A stretch of DNA of 64,000 nucleotides from CAVQBP01 sp963710745 (lineage in GTDB: Bacteria > Bacteroidota > Ignavibacteria > Ignavibacteriales > Ignavibacteriaceae): contig CAVQBP010000015.1 of NCBI GenBank assembly GCA_963710745.1, positions 1 to 64,000 of the forward strand, given 5' to 3'. The position numbers and the translations under genes were made by a program. The first letter of the stretch is position 1. Each line of letters begins with the position of its first letter. The notes below the pieces were generated by a model that ran no database searches, was not told the DNA's origin, and was given only the letters and a program-made list of their open reading frames with translations. Positions 1 through 9,122 of this stretch are shown here, piece after piece.

Positions 1-2049
1 TACGATTTTATACTCTCCCGGTTCGGCAATATTCATATCAAGCTGAAGGAGACATCTGGGGATTTTTACCATCAGTCCAATATTTTGAAATAAGTGTTAT
101 ACCCTCTTTATTTTTATCAATTCCAATAAGACCGAGGACGGAGTTAATTGTTTTTTGCAATCCGTTTTGGTTGTTGATTTTATTTATTGATATTCTCTGA
201 TCAAAATCCGTTAAATTATCATTATTGACATCAAGATTATAAACTTCATAATATAAATAAAGGTTATTTCTTCCTGAAAAAACTGATGTCGGGTTTGGAA
301 GAATACTAATATCTCTTCTCCTTAAAGGTAAAGTGCTTTCACTATCTTTAACTACTTTCTCCGCTAACAGGATATCGCTTAAGTCAAGATTGCCGGTATT
401 AAATCTTTCTGTAATAAAATTTTTATGGCTGGATGAAACACCTCTATCGGAGGTTCTGATAATCTCGAAAGCAAGAGTACCGGAATCCGGCTTAACACTC
501 ATTTTTGCAGAGCTTATTGCATACCGGGTTGAATCTGTTTTGATTATGTTCGAAAGAGGGAGCTGAATAGTATATCCTTTGTCTTGATAAATAGGATTAA
601 AATAATCATCATGAAAAAATATTCCCCAATCATAGCTTAAGTTAATTGAATTGTTTTTCACTAAGCTGTCACTGTAATTAAGTGCATAATTGATATATAC
701 ATCAGTCTTATTTTTATCATTTAAATCTTTAAATTGAACAATATTAAAAGGAATTGTAAAGGCAGGACCTTCATATATAGGGTCATAAACTCAAAGCGAA
801 CTCTTCTCACATAATCTGCGAAAGCTTCTGTATCACCGTAATATTGAGGAACATATCTGCTTCCCGGGAATGGATCTGAAAAGACAAAATTACCCGACAT
901 ATAAGTATCTTCGAAACCAAAGGTCATATCTCTGTACTGCCACACATCGGTTTTAACCTGCACCGCTGTTCTTCCGCCGGCATTTATTCTGGTCTGTACC
1001 TTGTCCGTTTAAGCGGTTCTCCATATCTCAGCACAATTTCTCCGCGATCCGTTTTCCATCCCGGTTTTCCGGGAATGCCGAATCTTAGATTTGAATAAGC
1101 AACCCTGGAATAATGTTAAGGAGCCTTTCATTATATTTTGTTAAAAAAAGGGGATCGCTTGCATTCCAGAATGCATCTATAAAATTTCTGACTTCTTTCG
1201 GTTTTAACTTGCTTATTAATTCTTCTGCCACAGGATCAAGCAGTTCAACAACGGAGTTATAAGTAAAATCAAGTCTTTCTGTTATCGGCATTAAAAGTAA
1301 AGCACTTTGATATTCTTTGTAGGATTCGGATAATTTTGAAGTCTTGTAATACAAAAGTCCTAAATATAAATGAGCATCAACATTATCCGGATGAATCCTT
1401 ATGAGTTTTTCCAGCAGGGGGACTCCCTTTCCAGGTTCATCTTCGTCCTCATATAAAAAGCTTAATTTAAGGTATGCATCGGCGTTTAAAGAATCATATT
1501 TTAATGCCTTTTTCAAATATGATTCAGCATCATTAAACAGTCCTTCAGCGTAATTTTTCAGACTTAATTCATATCCTTCATCAACTCTATTAACAGAATG
1601 ACTGTAATCATCAAATTCCAGGGATTTTAATCTTCCCATGTTATACCATGCGGCCGCACATTCGCTGTCAATTTCAACAATATCATTATATTTATTAAAA
1701 GCAATTCCTTTACTGTAATTTTCCATTAGATCGGCATAAGATAATCTTATTTTTATATTTTTAGGTTCGAGCCAGATTGCTTTTTCCAGAAGCTCCCTTG
1801 CCTTTCGTCTTCCCCTGATCGTATTTTCTTTGACGTAAATTTTCGATAATTCAAATAATGAAGGAACATCGGAATTTTCTTTTACGGATTCCCAAAAGAA
1901 TTTTTCGGCAGATGTGATATCTTTCTTTTCTAATGCTGCTATCCCGTCTTTGTAAAATGAGGATTGATTAAAATTAATTTTCTGCGGGAAAGAACAAATT
2001 GAAAATATATAAGAAAAAAAACAAGAATGTTTTTTAAAATTAATTTCAT
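1..2049 (-). pseudogene. GWxTD/TPR protein, multiply frameshifted, truncated by window edge
   Basis: Reading leftward from an ATG at 2049, the segments give a hydrophobic leader, TPR-like helices (about 1950-1200), then a GWxTD domain with the diagnostic GWKTDRGEIVLRYG at about 1058-1017, then a beta-rich tail that continues past base 1. No single frame holds it. Frame switches are needed at the A8 run 2014-2021, near 1106-1125, near 984-995, near 781-795 and at the T5 run 63-67. The first four behave as one-base losses, the last as a one-base gain. After correction the joins read naturally, for example RVAYSNLRFGIPGKPGWKTD and GKIPRCLLQLDMNIAEPGEY. GWxTD proteins are common exported TPR proteins of unknown role in Bacteroidota/Ignavibacteria. 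Either a decayed gene or low-quality sequence; the family call is firm. Confidence 0.8.
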
Positions 2050-2216
2050 TTTCTGGTGCCGGATGTAAATTTTAACTTTTTAATATTTAATAATAAAAAT
2101 AATTCGATCTTCAGCATCGGCTGGAAAGTTAATTCAAAAGGAGGGAAAATTCCATACTAAAATAAAATTGGAGTTTAGTTATTTTTTTACCGGAATGATA
2201 TTATTGTTCAGGTGAA

Positions 2217-2747
2217 TTATTCTTTAATTAAGGAAAATAAATAAGCATTTAATGCAATGTTATCTTTAATCAGATATTTTCTTAATAACCCTTCTTTTAT
2301 GAACCTGTTTTTTTCAAGGACCCTTGCAGATGCAAAATTATTTTCAAAAACGACAGCTTCTATTCTCATTAAATTATTTTCTCCAAATCCAATTTCACAA
2401 AATTTATTAACTACTTTTGTCATAATACCTTTATTCCAGAAATCTTTAGCCAGCCAGTATCCGATTTCGTCTTTATGTGATTTGATGCCGTACTTAAGGT
2501 GAAAACCTATTCCGCCGATAAGATTTAAGTCCTTATCCCTGATAGCAAAATTGGAAAGTCTCCCGGTTTGTTTTGCTTTTTCTTTAACATTTTTAATCCA
2601 CCATGCGGCATCCTTTGAAGTATAGGGATGAGGAATTTTGGAAGTGTTTTTATAAATATCAAAATCGTTTAAATATTTGATTAAGGATGATTTATCCTTC
2701 TTATTTACCCTGGATAAAATGATATCCTCTGATATTTCAATATGCAT
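2217..2747 (-). CDS. GNAT-family N-acetyltransferase (RimJ/RimL type)
   Basis: A 176-residue protein of normal length for the RimJ/RimL-like GNAT branch, which transfers acetyl from acetyl-CoA to an amine on a protein N-terminus or small molecule. Family features visible are IGGIGFHL (beta-4), IGYWLAKDFWNKGIMT (beta-4/alpha-3 with the acetyl-CoA region) and the C-terminal block RIEAVVFENNFASARVLEKN, in which asparagine and the SARVLEK helix are typical. No signal peptide, so cytoplasmic. It stands alone on the minus strand, with no strong ribosome-binding site before the ATG. Substrate cannot be read from the sequence. Confidence 0.88.
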   Translation of the reverse strand: MHIEISEDIILSRVNKKDKSSLIKYLNDFDIYKNTSKIPHPYTSKDAAWWIKNVKEKAKQTGRLSNFAIRDKDLNLIGGIGFHLKYGIKSHKDEIGYWLAKDFWNKGIMTKVVNKFCEIGFGENNLMRIEAVVFENNFASARVLEKNRFIKEGLLRKYLIKDNIALNAYLFSLIKE

Positions 2748-2833
2748 GTTAAAATTTTCGTTTTTTAAGGAATAAAATTAAGAAGTAATTTTATAAGGCG
2801 GAAAATAAATTTATATTATATAGGAGAGAGGAT

Positions 2834-3052
2834 TTATAAAATTGTATTTAAACGAATAACGGGTGATTTCCTGGTCTCTCTACCGTCTACACTATGAATA
2901 ATAACTTCCGAATGGAGATTTTTAGCTATGGTAGTTGCAACCTGTATCGCGATATTTCTTTTTGTATGAATTGAAAAAGCATTTTTATCCCCTTCCCCGA
3001 TTACAATCCAGCAATTACTTGCTCTTTTTTTAACATGAATATTTTTATTCAT
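2834..3052 (-). CDS. DUF2188 domain small protein
   Basis: A 72-residue protein in the DUF2188 style: an N-terminal NIHV strand, a central SIHTKRNIAIQVATTIAKN segment where the family has a helix starting with a conserved S/T-x-x-x-A pattern, and a final EVIIHSVDGR strand ending in the characteristic H-x-x-D-G-R. The family is short, cytoplasmic and of unknown function. It lies 86 bp upstream of the acetyltransferase on the same strand, with no evidence of co-function. Confidence 0.72.
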   Translation of the reverse strand: MNKNIHVKKRASNCWIVIGEGDKNAFSIHTKRNIAIQVATTIAKNLHSEVIIHSVDGRETRKSPVIRLNTIL

Positions 3053-3349
3053 TTTTACAGGTCCTCAAACTATTAAAACTTTTGGTTAAAATAATTCCTC
3101 AAATAAGAAAGGGTAAATCTTTATATAAAACAACTTAAAATTAAAATTTTTAAGTTTCAATGCTAATTGTAAGTAAAAGTGATGCACTTAATATCAGGAT
3201 ATTGGGATATTTATATTGAAATAAACAGCGGATTTTTGAGAGAGAACACTTTTTCTTTAACTATAGGATAAGTTATAAAACACAATATTATGTAAGTTGA
3301 CATGCCTGTTTATATTCCATATATTTGAAGTCTTAAATAAAAAATACAT
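3053..3349. other. AT-rich intergenic region ahead of the tRNA
   Basis: About 300 bp between the DUF2188 gene (leftward) and the tRNA (rightward). No open reading frame of convincing composition and no repeat that I can recognise. It must contain the promoter of the tRNA, but I cannot place -35/-10 elements with confidence. Confidence 0.5.
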
Positions 3350-3437
<88 letters not shown>

Positions 3438-3443
3438 CTAAGA

Positions 3444-3475
3444 AGACCTAAAATAAAATATTTTGGGTCTTTTTC
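3444..3475 (+). terminator. Rho-independent terminator after tRNA-fMet
   Basis: A 12-pair stem, AGACCTAAAATA at 3444-3455 with TATTTTGGGTCT at 3459-3470 (one G-U pair), a 3-nt loop, and a T run immediately after. It begins 7 nt past the tRNA discriminator base. Confidence 0.88.
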
Positions 3476-3613
3476 ATTTTAAAATAAAGATTGAATAATA
3501 TAAAAGCTTATTCAAAAAGGATATCTAATAATTAAGAAAAATGGTGAACACTAAATCCTCTAATATTATATCAAATTTTGAAAATCCTCTGTAACATGCG
3601 ATTATTATTTACT

Positions 3614-4933
3614 TTACAGTAAATGCCATTTGTTTTCAACCAAAGATTTGATAATCCGCTTTCCTCTGTGTCCGAATATAGGATGATCTTCCTTTGAGAA
3701 TTTGTCTGCCAGTTTCAGAGCAATATCGGAGGTAGGAATATTTGTTTCTTTTGATTCTTTCAAAATCTGTACTGTCCTGTTAAATATAGAATGTTCCCAG
3801 TTTCTGCTGAAATGATTTTCAATCATCGGATCATTATTGACATAACCGTATTGTTCATTTGCACAGGCAACAATTCCCATTCTGTTTGTCAGGAAATCAG
3901 GCACATAATAAATACCTTTATCATGTAATAATATTCCATCTCTTTTCATATCTTCCAGCTGATTATTAGCTGCTCCGCATACTATTTTAGCTCTCAGCAT
4001 CGGTATTGTTCGGGGATTCAGTACTGCACCGGTTGCATTTGGTGAAAAGATATCACACTCTTCATTAAAAATGCTGATATCATTCCTGTCAATTAATTTA
4101 CATTCAAAATTTTTTCCGGAAAAATATTCTTTTGCTGAACTAACATGTTTAGGATTTATATCTGCAGCAATCACTTTTTTGACATTTTTACCAAATAAAA
4201 ACCGGACTAAGGGTTCGCCGACGTGTCCAAGTCCCTGAATTACAACAATTTTCCCATCAAGAGTATCTGATCCTATAAATTCTAAAACTGCTTCCATCCC
4301 GGAAATTACTCCTTTTGCAGTAGGAACAGAAGGGTTTCCGCTTCCGCCAAACTCACCGGGGATACAGGTAGTAAACCTGGTCTTAGAAAAAACATTTGCC
4401 ATATCTTCAACACTTGTTCCAACATCTTCTGCAGTTACATAACATCCGTTCAATGTAGATATAAAAGAACCATATTCCTTATAAATTTTTTCCCTTACAT
4501 CCGGATTCATCCTGTCAGCTTTTGGATTGTGAGCAATAACTCCTTTTCCGCCACCCCACCATATACCGGCAAGAGCATTCTTAAAAGTCATTCCGGCGCC
4601 AAGTCTTAATCCGTCCCTGAAATAAGATTCAACGGAATCATAATCCCAGTATCTCACGCCGCCCGCAGCCTGTCCTCTGTTTGTTCTGTGAATAAAAGCA
4701 CCAAGAAGCATATCATAAGAATTGGATACTTTACAGAACCATCCTTCATGCTTTATAAAATCTCTTTTATCTTCATTAAAATAATCTGCAATAGATTGTA
4801 GTTTGTTATGTGATGTTATGAGACTTTTTTTCACATCATCGTAAACAAAATAAAATTTGTTGATATTCTCTTTTTTCAGGAAGTCAATAAACTCAGCGGG
4901 TGTAAAAGAAAGCAAACCGGGTTTTTCAGGCAT
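3614..4933 (-). CDS. Glu/Leu/Phe/Val dehydrogenase (NAD-dependent, leucine-dehydrogenase-like)
   Basis: Oxidative deamination of an amino acid to its 2-oxo acid with NAD(P). With the start at 4933 the protein has 439 residues. A further in-frame ATG at 4972 exists, but 4933 is preceded by an AAGGGA-type ribosome-binding site at good spacing and begins directly with conserved sequence. Visible: the substrate/catalytic lysines in MTFKNALAG (K118) and WWGGGKG (K130), TAEDVGTSVEDM around residue 168, and the Rossmann motif GLGHVG at 234-239. The pattern MTFKN...GGGKG and the TAEDVGT block resemble leucine/valine dehydrogenases more than glutamate dehydrogenase, but it is longer than typical leucine dehydrogenase (about 365), carrying an N-terminal extension. 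Exact substrate unresolved. Cytoplasmic. Confidence 0.88.
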   Translation of the reverse strand: MPEKPGLLSFTPAEFIDFLKKENINKFYFVYDDVKKSLITSHNKLQSIADYFNEDKRDFIKHEGWFCKVSNSYDMLLGAFIHRTNRGQAAGGVRYWDYDSVESYFRDGLRLGAGMTFKNALAGIWWGGGKGVIAHNPKADRMNPDVREKIYKEYGSFISTLNGCYVTAEDVGTSVEDMANVFSKTRFTTCIPGEFGGSGNPSVPTAKGVISGMEAVLEFIGSDTLDGKIVVIQGLGHVGEPLVRFLFGKNVKKVIAADINPKHVSSAKEYFSGKNFECKLIDRNDISIFNEECDIFSPNATGAVLNPRTIPMLRAKIVCGAANNQLEDMKRDGILLHDKGIYYVPDFLTNRMGIVACANEQYGYVNNDPMIENHFSRNWEHSIFNRTVQILKESKETNIPTSDIALKLADKFSKEDHPIFGHRGKRIIKSLVENKWHLL

Positions 4934-4984
4934 GATATTTCCCTTTGGTAATATGAAAACTGCATTAAACATATTAGTCTAGTA

Positions 4985-5228
4985 TAATAAGAATTTGAAA
5001 AAAATGCTTACTTCAGCTGGGGAAAAAATATCAATACTTAAAGATAAGGGAATAAAAATAAATGGAAGCGAATCTTCGTATCCTCTCTTTTTGAAAGTAA
5101 TTTTCAATGAAAAAGTTAAAGATCTAATTCCTTGGGATTTACTCCCAGCTTCCGCCGCTAAGAACAAAATTTCAGGCGGTAAGGCTCGGTTGTTTTTTCT
5201 ATAATAAATAATTATAAAAATAAATTTG
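4985..5228. other. Short intergenic region with weak ORFs and a GC-rich inverted repeat
   Basis: Overlapping small open frames exist on both strands but neither resembles a known family, nor has a convincing ribosome-binding site. A short inverted repeat (CCGCC ... GGCGG, about 5153-5178) could form a hairpin and may end transcription of the SGNH hydrolase gene that stops at 5229. Confidence 0.35.
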
Positions 5229-5939
5229 TTAATTGGTTTTGTCTGGTTCGTTCTTAATTGCCTGTTCAATTATGCTGTCCATAATTTTATAACCTGCGAT
5301 AGTAGGATGAACTCCATCGTTTGTATATCTTTTATCTAATCCCCCTCTGTCATCAACCATTTTTGAATAGTAGTCAACGTATTTTATATTATTCTCTTCA
5401 CAATAAGATTTCAGCATTGAATTTAATTTTACAATTTTTTCAGCCGGCTTCAATCCGTGATGCCAGGGAAAATCATATGCCGGGAGAACGGATGAAAGAA
5501 TTACTTTTATTTTATTCATCTCGGCTAACTGAACCATTGAAACGATATTTCCGAAAATATCTTTTATTGAAATCGGCCCGGTATTTTCTGCAATGTCATT
5601 CGTCCCGGCTAAAATTACAACTACATCAGGATTCAGATCAATTACATCCTGCCGGAAGCGGAGCAGCATTTGGGAGGAAGTCTGTCCGCTGATACCTCTG
5701 TCAATAAAGTTTTTGTTATCGGCAAAAAAACTGCTGTCAATTACAGCCCATGATTCTGTTATTGAATTTCCCATAAAAACCACACGGTTTTCACCGGCAG
5801 ACTGCGAACCTAATTTCTCATTAGCTTTTGTGTATCTATTCAAATTTGCCCAATCTTCTTTAAAATTTTTATTCTGACTATATCCGGGAAGATTTAATAA
5901 AATTAATAATAAACAAATCCACAATAAAATATTTTTCAT
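5229..5939 (-). CDS. SGNH/GDSL-family hydrolase, exported
   Basis: A 236-residue serine esterase/lipase-fold protein. A signal peptide (residues 1-21, ending in GYSQ) implies export. All four SGNH blocks are present: MGNSIT with nucleophile S59, the oxyanion glycine in RGISGQTS (G82), AGTNDI with N114, and DGVHP with D208 and H211. Proteins of this type remove acetyl or acyl groups from sugars and lipids; in Bacteroidota many act on acetylated carbohydrate. The start has an AAAGGA ribosome-binding site. It lies 15 bp downstream of the DUF819 permease on the same strand, so they are probably co-transcribed. Substrate unknown; de-O-acetylation of glycan or murein is only a possibility suggested by the neighbourhood. 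Confidence 0.9.
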   Translation of the reverse strand: MKNILLWICLLLILLNLPGYSQNKNFKEDWANLNRYTKANEKLGSQSAGENRVVFMGNSITESWAVIDSSFFADNKNFIDRGISGQTSSQMLLRFRQDVIDLNPDVVVILAGTNDIAENTGPISIKDIFGNIVSMVQLAEMNKIKVILSSVLPAYDFPWHHGLKPAEKIVKLNSMLKSYCEENNIKYVDYYSKMVDDRGGLDKRYTNDGVHPTIAGYKIMDSIIEQAIKNEPDKTN

Positions 5940-5954
5940 AAATAATTCCTTTTT

Positions 5955-7142
5955 TTAAAAATGAATATGTGAAGCCCACAGGCATAACTGAGCTGTAACA
6001 AGGCCGAGAAAAGTTCCGGAAATGTTTCCTAAAACACCCAGCAGCAAACCAACCGGAGCAAGGGAAGGCTGATATATGCTTGCTATTATAGGTGCACTTA
6101 CATAGCCGCCGATATTTGCCTGGCTTGATGTAGCAATTAAAAACATAGGAGCCTTAATTAATTTTCCGATCGAATAAAGAACAATTGCATGAATTATTAT
6201 CCACACAACACCTGCAATCAGAAAAACAGGTGCATTTAATATTGCTGTCAGATTAGCTTTTGCACCTATTGATGCCAGAAGAAAGTAAAGCATATAATTG
6301 CCGATTACCGAAGCGCCCTTGCGTTCCAGGTTCTGCAGTTTAGTAAATGATAATATTATCGATATAATTAATACAAGAATTATTGTCCACCCGAATGCAG
6401 TTACAATTTCACCGAGTGGCGGAATAATTTTACCCAGCTGAAGGCAAATTGTACCAATAGTCAAAGCTATAGCTATCATTACAGAAAAAGACTTTAAATC
6501 GATCGGTTCTCTCCTGGAATATAATGATTCCAGTTTTTTATTAATATTATGAGTTATTGAAATATCAACCCCGTTCTTCTCGTCGATCTTATTCTGATAA
6601 CCGGAAAAATAAATAACAACAGCCATCCATCCGTAACCTACAAGGGTATCAACGATAACCATGGTTCCCAGAAGCGTATCTGAAGTGCCGATACTCTCCT
6701 TTACAGAAATCATATTTATACTGCCGCCTATCCAGCTACCGCTTAATGCGCCGATACCTTTCCATGCATCTGCGGGTAAAAAATGAGAAAATAAAATTAT
6801 TACTATTGGAGCTCCAATCATGATTCCCAGCGATCCTGAAAAAAATGTTATAAGAGCTTTCGGACCTAACTTAAGAATCGACGGGATATCAGCGGAAATT
6901 AAAAGCAGGACTAAAGATGCCGGAAGAAAATAATCGGTGATCCAGTCATAAGCCGGAGATTCCTGGGGAGTAATCCCGATGGTTGTAGAAATAATTGGGA
7001 GAAAGTATATCCATAATACAAAAGGTATAACTTTAAAGAACGGTTTGGCAAATTTTTGTTCCTTTATCCAGTAAATAAAGGCAAGCAGGCATGTTAAAAA
7101 TATAATTACATTAGTAGGATCGGTAATTAAAGCACTATTCAT
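5955..7142 (-). CDS. DUF819 family membrane protein (putative permease)
   Basis: A 395-residue integral membrane protein with about ten hydrophobic helices, matching DUF819 (YjcL-like). Characteristic parts are the loop with SGSWIGGSINM around residues 134-144, SASIGAKANL-like LLASIGAKANLTAI near 290, and the second glycine-rich half with TSSQANIGGYVSAPI near 338. The two halves resemble each other, as in other inverted-repeat transporters. The transported compound is not known for this family. It immediately precedes the SGNH hydrolase in the same direction and is followed upstream by the L,D-transpeptidase 70 bp away. Confidence 0.85.
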   Translation of the reverse strand: MNSALITDPTNVIIFLTCLLAFIYWIKEQKFAKPFFKVIPFVLWIYFLPIISTTIGITPQESPAYDWITDYFLPASLVLLLISADIPSILKLGPKALITFFSGSLGIMIGAPIVIILFSHFLPADAWKGIGALSGSWIGGSINMISVKESIGTSDTLLGTMVIVDTLVGYGWMAVVIYFSGYQNKIDEKNGVDISITHNINKKLESLYSRREPIDLKSFSVMIAIALTIGTICLQLGKIIPPLGEIVTAFGWTIILVLIISIILSFTKLQNLERKGASVIGNYMLYFLLASIGAKANLTAILNAPVFLIAGVVWIIIHAIVLYSIGKLIKAPMFLIATSSQANIGGYVSAPIIASIYQPSLAPVGLLLGVLGNISGTFLGLVTAQLCLWASHIHF

Positions 7143-7212
7143 TTATACAATTATTTTTCAATGTGTAAAGTTATGATTTATAAATTTATTTAAAATTAAG
7201 TTAAGCTCTTAA

Positions 7213-7989
7213 TCATATTTGAGGCAGCTCCCATTGAGATTTAAATTTTTCATAATCATTTTGAGGGAGCTGCACTAAAACAGGGAAAGATTTTATATTC
7301 AGCCAGTGTAATATTTTAATTAAGCTTTCTTCTTTCATTGCAGAGCAGCCGGATGTTGGAATATCTTTCCCTTCCCAGATATGCATGAAAATACAGGAGC
7401 CGCCGCCTTTCAAACGCGGCATGCTATTGTGCCTTACGAAAATTCCCCATTCATATTCATTATCACTTAATTTCATTATTTCAGAACTTTTCCAATCTTT
7501 ATCTGCAACTTTCCGGTCATCAACAATTGTATTATAATATTTTGAATTTGTATCGTCAACACATTCAATGCAGGAATCAACTTTTGTGTAAGGCATGTTT
7601 AACCAATTAATACTATCTGAAGGGGAATATCCGAATATTCCTGTCAATTGAAATACACCCGCCGGAGCTTTTCCATCTCCTTCCCGCTTAATGGGACCAT
7701 CTCCTAAACTGTTTCCATGAAGTCCTCTGCCCCATGCTAATCCTGTGTGTCCAACACTTACCGGGAAACTGGATCCGGTTTGTTTCCATTTTCCACCTAA
7801 TTTATTTCTTTCATATCTATATAAAATTCCGGTAGAATCTTTCCAATCCTTTGTTAATATTAATATCATTTGGGATGAAACTGCTAAAGGAGAAATATCC
7901 TGAGAACGGATTGATGAATAGGGAGTGGTCGCTGAACAGCCGAATATAAACATAAAGAACAGAACAGAACCGTATTTGAGATATTTCAA
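7213..7989 (-). CDS. L,D-transpeptidase (YkuD-type) lipoprotein
   Basis: A 258-residue lipoprotein: the leader ends in FIFGCSA, giving lipid-modified C18. The YkuD catalytic site is present as H203 in FMHIWEGKD and S213-G-C215 in PTSGCSAM, with C215 the nucleophile. The layout (GDGKAPAGVFQLTGIFGY, then MPYTKVDS) matches the COG3786 branch. Such enzymes form or cut L,D cross-links between diaminopimelate residues. The start codon is TTG at 7989, supported by an AAAGGT sequence just upstream and by the well-formed signal peptide beginning there. The first 20 residues are strikingly like those of the amidase-NamZ lipoprotein at 30882-32705, which also starts with TTG. Part of the cell-wall gene set of this window. 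Confidence 0.88.
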   Translation of the reverse strand: MKYLKYGSVLFFMFIFGCSATTPYSSIRSQDISPLAVSSQMILILTKDWKDSTGILYRYERNKLGGKWKQTGSSFPVSVGHTGLAWGRGLHGNSLGDGPIKREGDGKAPAGVFQLTGIFGYSPSDSINWLNMPYTKVDSCIECVDDTNSKYYNTIVDDRKVADKDWKSSEIMKLSDNEYEWGIFVRHNSMPRLKGGGSCIFMHIWEGKDIPTSGCSAMKEESLIKILHWLNIKSFPVLVQLPQNDYEKFKSQWELPQI

Positions 7990-8023
7990 TAGAATAACCT
8001 TTAAATAATAGTTAAAGAATATT

Positions 8024-8890
8024 TCAAATTAATAACGGGGTATAAAGGGTATCTATTTTATCACCATTATTTAATCCCAGACAGGATTTATGTTTAGAAT
8101 TTCTTGAATCAGATGCATCATAAGTATTCCCATCAGCTATATAGATGACAGTAATTCCCTCACGAATTTCATCTGAAGTATTTGGTCCTGCTCCATGGAA
8201 TGTCAGCCCGGAATGAAAGGTTAGATCGCCCGTATTAAGGGGAGCTGTTATTTTCTCAATACCCTTGATAATTTCCGGATGATGAGGATGCTTGAATATA
8301 TCAACATATTCTTTTTCTTTAAGCTTTTGTGAACCAGGATAAAAATAAAGACAGCCCTTTTCTTCAGGCACATCATTTAATGCCATCCACATAGTCGTTG
8401 TAAGTGATCCTTCATTTATCGGCCAGTAGCTGATGTCCTGATGAACATCGGTAATTCTGCCATTAGGTTCTTTAAATGATGCCTGATCATGCCAGAGCCT
8501 TACTCCTGAAACCTCCATTAAATTTTTTGCAATTCCGGCAAAGCGTTTGCCAAAAACAAAATCTTTAACTGCGGGAAAATCCCAGCAAAGATATCCGCAT
8601 TGAAGAAACGATTGTTCATATTTAGATTTTTCAGAAAGTGTTCTTTTATCTTTTTCTTTCCTGATTAAAACAGCAGCTTCAATAATCTTCAGGGTAAATA
8701 TTAACGCTTCTCCCCCAAGCACATTCTTTAGTGAGATGAATCCATTTTTTTTAAAGCAGTTTATTTGGTTGCTGTTTATTTGATAAAGAGAATTGTATGA
8801 TTCCAAAATATCATCGGGGAGAGGATCAGTTAAAATCCTTAAAGCTGTCTCGTTTGTAATTCCTTCAAAAGTTACCATTTTCTCATTCAA
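8024..8890 (-). CDS. Phytanoyl-CoA dioxygenase (PhyH) family protein
   Basis: A 288-residue cytoplasmic Fe(II)/2-oxoglutarate-dependent oxygenase-fold protein. The iron-binding facial triad is visible: H150 and D152 in DVHQDISYWP, and the distal histidine in LTFHGAGPN (H232). The residue that holds 2-oxoglutarate is likely R243 in EIREGITVIY. Length fits the family. PhyH proteins hydroxylate diverse small molecules, so the substrate cannot be assigned. It ends 34 bp before the TTG of the L,D-transpeptidase on the same strand; co-transcription is likely but functional linkage is not obvious. Confidence 0.87.
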   Translation of the reverse strand: MNEKMVTFEGITNETALRILTDPLPDDILESYNSLYQINSNQINCFKKNGFISLKNVLGGEALIFTLKIIEAAVLIRKEKDKRTLSEKSKYEQSFLQCGYLCWDFPAVKDFVFGKRFAGIAKNLMEVSGVRLWHDQASFKEPNGRITDVHQDISYWPINEGSLTTTMWMALNDVPEEKGCLYFYPGSQKLKEKEYVDIFKHPHHPEIIKGIEKITAPLNTGDLTFHSGLTFHGAGPNTSDEIREGITVIYIADGNTYDASDSRNSKHKSCLGLNNGDKIDTLYTPLLI

Positions 8891-9122
8891 AATAAACTTT
8901 AATTTATGATTTTTTATGTAAACAAAATAATGTTTAAAAGTTTTTCATTATAATTATAATAAGTAATCCGTCACATCAATTTGACCCGGAACAAAAGTAG
9001 TTGTAATTTCGAAAGTTTTTATAAACATATGTAAAAAAACACTAAAGCTAAATATAGAAAATGATTAGGATAATAATTCTCCTTTCAGATCAATCAATTT
9101 AAAAAGATGTAGGAAAGACGAA

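Noticed and set aside
4979..5269. Overlapping small open frames on both strands next to the SGNH gene
   Set aside because: The leftward one overlaps the 3' end of the SGNH gene, and neither has a family, signal or ribosome-binding site.
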